Shown: in pieces, positions 5,643-5,662 of the stretch | How the letters are laid out: the number at the start of each line of letters is the position of its first letter | How positions within the stretch are numbered: position 1 is the first letter of the stretch | Notes under the pieces: generated by a model | Seen by the model: the letters and a program-made list of their open reading frames with translations, nothing else | The model's database searches: none | What the model was told of the DNA's origin: nothing | From: Alphaproteobacteria bacterium | Lineage (GTDB): Bacteria > Pseudomonadota > Alphaproteobacteria > SMXP01 | Assembly: GCA_028280675.1 (NCBI GenBank) | Contig: JANQLI010000291.1 | Coordinates: 1 to 5,662 of the forward strand | Reading direction: 5' to 3' | DNA: 5,662 nt | Program-made: the position numbers and the translations under genes

Positions 5643-5662
5643 GCGAATTCTTTACGCCTCCA

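Noticed and set aside
1..5662. Search by eye for CRISPR repeats, tRNA or rRNA genes, insertion-sequence ends, attachment sites and toxin-antitoxin pairing of the Xre gene
   Set aside because: No regularly spaced repeats, no tRNA-like cloverleaf, no transposase or terminal inverted repeats with target duplications were seen. The Xre gene has no small toxin-like partner next to it within the window.

Overview
The window carries four well-supported genes and suggests an alphaproteobacterium with roughly balanced base composition (about half G+C by eye). The basis is a type I secretion pair of the PrtD/PrtE (AprD/AprE) type and a short Xre-type regulator of a form I associate from memory with alphaproteobacteria. 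No rRNA, tRNA or marker gene is present, so the taxonomic call is inference only.

Layout. At the left edge, 1-142 is the leader of the first gene and holds a doubtful 40-codon minus-strand reading frame. From 143 to 1858 (+) there is a tandem family-2-like glycosyltransferase whose first domain has lost its DxD motif while the second keeps it. Only 8 bp later, the convergent minus-strand pair ends. This pair is an HlyD-family membrane fusion protein (1867-3324), preceded by a PrtD-type ABC permease/ATPase (3335-5044). The two are 10 bp apart and look like a two-gene operon. A 234-bp intergenic region (5045-5278) then separates the exporter operon from a divergent Xre-type regulator (5279-5632), which ends in a good intrinsic terminator candidate that overlaps its stop codon.

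How the parts may work together. The ABC protein and the fusion protein would form the inner-membrane part of a one-step secretion channel moving a protein, often an RTX-type one, from cytoplasm to outside. The TolC-like outer-membrane partner and the substrate are not in the window. They cannot sit in this operon either, because it is bounded by the convergent glycosyltransferase and the divergent regulator. The regulator shares its upstream region with the exporter and is the obvious candidate to control it. The glycosyltransferase may make a surface glycan or modify a secreted protein; its link to secretion is by position only.

I see ordinary families rather than a clearly new system. The points most worth a second look are the degenerate first glycosyltransferase domain, a seven-residue tandem duplication in the fusion protein whose DNA copies differ only at synonymous third positions, a long inverted repeat just ahead of the exporter's ribosome binding site, and the shared regulatory region.
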